Positions 61,711 through 64,000 of a stretch of DNA of 64,000 nucleotides are shown here, piece by piece. A program made the translations under genes and the position numbers. This DNA comes from Aquila chrysaetos chrysaetos (lineage: Eukaryota; Chordata; Aves; Accipitriformes; Accipitridae). The stretch's first letter is position 1; each line of letters opens with the position of its first letter. The DNA lies in the NCBI RefSeq assembly GCF_900496995.4, contig NC_044007.1, forward strand, positions 70,842,742 to 70,906,741. Reading direction: 5' to 3'. The notes beneath the pieces were generated by a model. It made no database searches, was not told the DNA's origin, and worked only from the letters and a program-made list of their open reading frames with translations.

Positions 61711-64000
61711 GTAACATTAGAAAACTAATCAAACATTAATGGAATATGTAGAAATCTCGTGTTTTGTAGTGTAAAATTATAATTCTGCTTTCATTTATTG
61801 CCCATTTATCCTCCTTTTATTTGCTTAATTTCCCAAAAGAAAATTCAGCCTGTGATTGTAGTGTGCACAGCTTGTAAATTATGAAGTATTTTGTGTGAGA
61901 AAAGTGATTCAACTTTAGAATTCTTTGGTAGGAGAAGAGAAACCTTTGCAACAATAAAATCCATTTTAAAGAGGATTTTGTTTTGATAAGTCAATTTTTT
62001 ACACCTTTTAACAGTGAGTAGAGCATAGTGACAGAATCCCAAAGTAACCTTGGGAAAGTTAATTTTAAAAATACTCAATTTGCTTCAAGTGCTTTAATTA
62101 AAAAAAAAAACAAAAAACCAAACCCCCCCATAAACAACCCAAACCCAAACCTCTGCTGAAATGCTGTAATACTTTAGTCATAAATTCAGACAGTAGCCTT
62201 GTGGTTTCAGGTTTTTTAAGGTTGAAGGATTTAAAAGCTGCAGTTTCTTTTTTAGTGCAGCTGTGGAATTCCATGCTGCTTTTTTGGTCCTAAAAATGCA
62301 TGCATGTATTTAAGTTAGGGCATTATTTAAGATCAAATTTTAAGCAATTAAGTGAGAAAATAGGAAAGATCTGAAGGCAATTTTAATGAATGGTATTGTG
62401 CACACGTCTCCATAGTTCACATCTTTTTGGGTTGTCGTTATGAATTGTTGGTGTCTGAGAGCGCTTTGGAACTGTGCAAAATTAGCATATTTTGTCTTGT
62501 GTTTTAATGGCTGTGTTATGCAGTCAACCTTTTGCTTTCACAGTGCTCTGTTGGTCTACAATGTTATATGTGTGATTTTATTTTTTTTCCCCTCCTGCCC
62601 CGCTGCTCCCTGATTTCAACATTGGTATCTCCAGTGTAGCTCTTCTGCATGCGTTTGCACTTAATGGGGCCTCAATCTTGTTTGCAGTTGTAGCAGAGTA
62701 TGCAATTTAGTAGTAGTAGAATATAATTTTCAGTACCACATATTCTGTTTGTTTTGTCTTCAAACTAACAGTTTTGCAATTCATGTTTTATGTAGTTTTA
62801 ATGTACTTTAAAGGCTACTTTTTGGCATAAAGTATCATCAAGTACTAATTTTACATATTAGATATAATGCTGTCTTTAGTGGGGTATGTGATCAAAAGGA
62901 AATTTGGTTTTAGCCCTTTGTCCCTATTCCCAGTTTCCCAGAAAAACCAGGCGTGTAAGGACAAGGTGCTCTGAACATCGAAGAGCCTAATCTGGGCTGA
63001 TCCCGTTTCTTCTAATTTCCTCCCCACATATTTCCCCACTGTGCAGGACGCCCCTTCTCACCTTTGGCTTGGGAAGTCCCTGACCAGTAGATTACTGGAA
63101 GCTAGGGAAGCATCCCGAGGAAGTACTGCTGCGTGCTTGCCAAGGGTGTGCTGTAAGGGCAGGGTGTTTGCTGTTGGCTACAGGATACGTAGCTATAGGG
63201 ATTTTTAGTCTGATCCCAGCAGCTGCGCTGAAGCTTCACGCACAAGGCTAGGGCTTTCAGCACTGCTTTTTCAAGTGTGCAATGTAACATGAGGTCTCCT
63301 ACTAATCCAGCTTACTGCATTCATACAGGTGGCAAACTGCCTGCTTCACATGGGAGGAGGGAAATTGGGGTTTAGAGATACTGGGAAGCAGCTGTTGAGG
63401 GCTGCCTTGGCCATTTGGAGGCTCTCCAGGCACCATCCTCTCTTAACCAGCCAGCGTTTTCAGGCACTATTGGTGAATTGGTGCCAGAGGCTGTTGAGCT
63501 GCTTTCATCTTCCCTGGAGAAAGAGTATCTGGCTGTTGTGCGGTTGTCCTGGTTCTTTTTCTGAGCTGGAGCTGCTTGTGGCCATTGCTTTGAGCTGGCT
63601 TGCAGGAGGGTGTTCACAGCCGAGCGTGGCCACTGATGCCTTTCCAGTTCTTTTGCATCCTCCTTTGGGAGGAAGAGAGTGGATGGAACGGGCTGGACTA
63701 AGTGGACCTGGACTTTACTCATGAGCTTGTCTTTTCACTGCATTGCCATTAGGGAGTAAATCCCCATGAGTAGATCTTCCTGTGCAGAATCCCACTCAAG
63801 AGTACGGACCACGGGTCTGAGAGGGGACCTGAATCTTTATGTTTGTCTTGCTGTATGGGTGGAGGTGAGAGTGTGCTGGTCATTGCACACAGACAGCTTT
63901 CTATTAACTTTTGAGGCTATACCAAACTTCATACCCCAAATTAAAAACAGTACTTACTAAGAAAAATTCAGTATTTCATGCTACAGTTGCTTCAAGTTAC
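61711..64000 (+). other. TERT: TERT intron 3 (5' part)
   Basis: No TERT exon 4 sequence was found up to the end of the window. An A-rich/C-rich low-complexity stretch lies at 62100-62155. The sequence after 63050 is more GC-balanced, with frames (63329-63724) that show no recognisable motif. Nothing else can be supported. Confidence 0.6.

Noticed and set aside
63329-63724. 131-codon frame near the window end as a candidate TERT exon
   Set aside because: It does not contain the expected exon 4 sequence (motif 1 region with RFIPK-type residues) and has no acceptor in the right phase.

Overview
The window is single-copy nuclear DNA from a bird, probably a neoavian species. The evidence is three vertebrate genes on the + strand whose exons match avian proteins, CR1 non-LTR retrotransposon pieces with the terminal ATTCTATG/ATTCTGTG repeat, avian ERV LTRs, GT-AG introns, and CpG-island promoters in an AT-rich background. 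The species cannot be named from the sequence alone.

Layout: bases 1-912 hold the end of the last intron and the last coding exon of LPCAT1 (ER/lipid-droplet lysophosphatidylcholine acyltransferase, ending in a dilysine tail), followed by its 3'UTR. About 14 kb of intergenic DNA follows, with a decayed CR1, a clean solo ERV LTR with a perfect 5-bp target duplication (6013-6583), a G-rich tract, and a dense block of mobile-element debris at 11.77-14.76 kb: an antisense ERV pol piece, a nearly open CR1 ORF2 with its 3' end, and a decayed slice of an R2-type, restriction-like-endonuclease retrotransposon. This block abuts the CpG-island promoter of CLPTM1L.

CLPTM1L is complete here: 17 coding exons from 15175 to 41277, 549 codons, all introns GT-AG and all phases consistent. 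It encodes an ER multi-pass protein of the CLPTM1 family, linked to scrambling of GlcN-PI in GPI-anchor synthesis.

From 41.5 to 54.9 kb the DNA is intergenic: AT-rich unassigned sequence, two related ERV LTRs in opposite orientation, a CR1 3' end, a 2-kb unassigned stretch with scattered open frames, and an ancient antisense CR1. A second CpG island then starts TERT. Exons 1-3 (55389-61710) cover the TEN domain, the long linker, and the RNA-binding domain through the T motif. The catalytic reverse-transcriptase exons lie beyond the window.

The co-directional order LPCAT1-CLPTM1L-TERT matches the mammalian locus except that SLC6A3 (dopamine transporter), which lies between LPCAT1 and CLPTM1L in mammals, is absent. 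No bacterial-type operon, CRISPR, tRNA or rRNA was seen. I found no convincing new biological system. The most unusual items are the R2-type remnant with its three-element mosaic, the missing SLC6A3, and a perfect inverted repeat just upstream of TERT.
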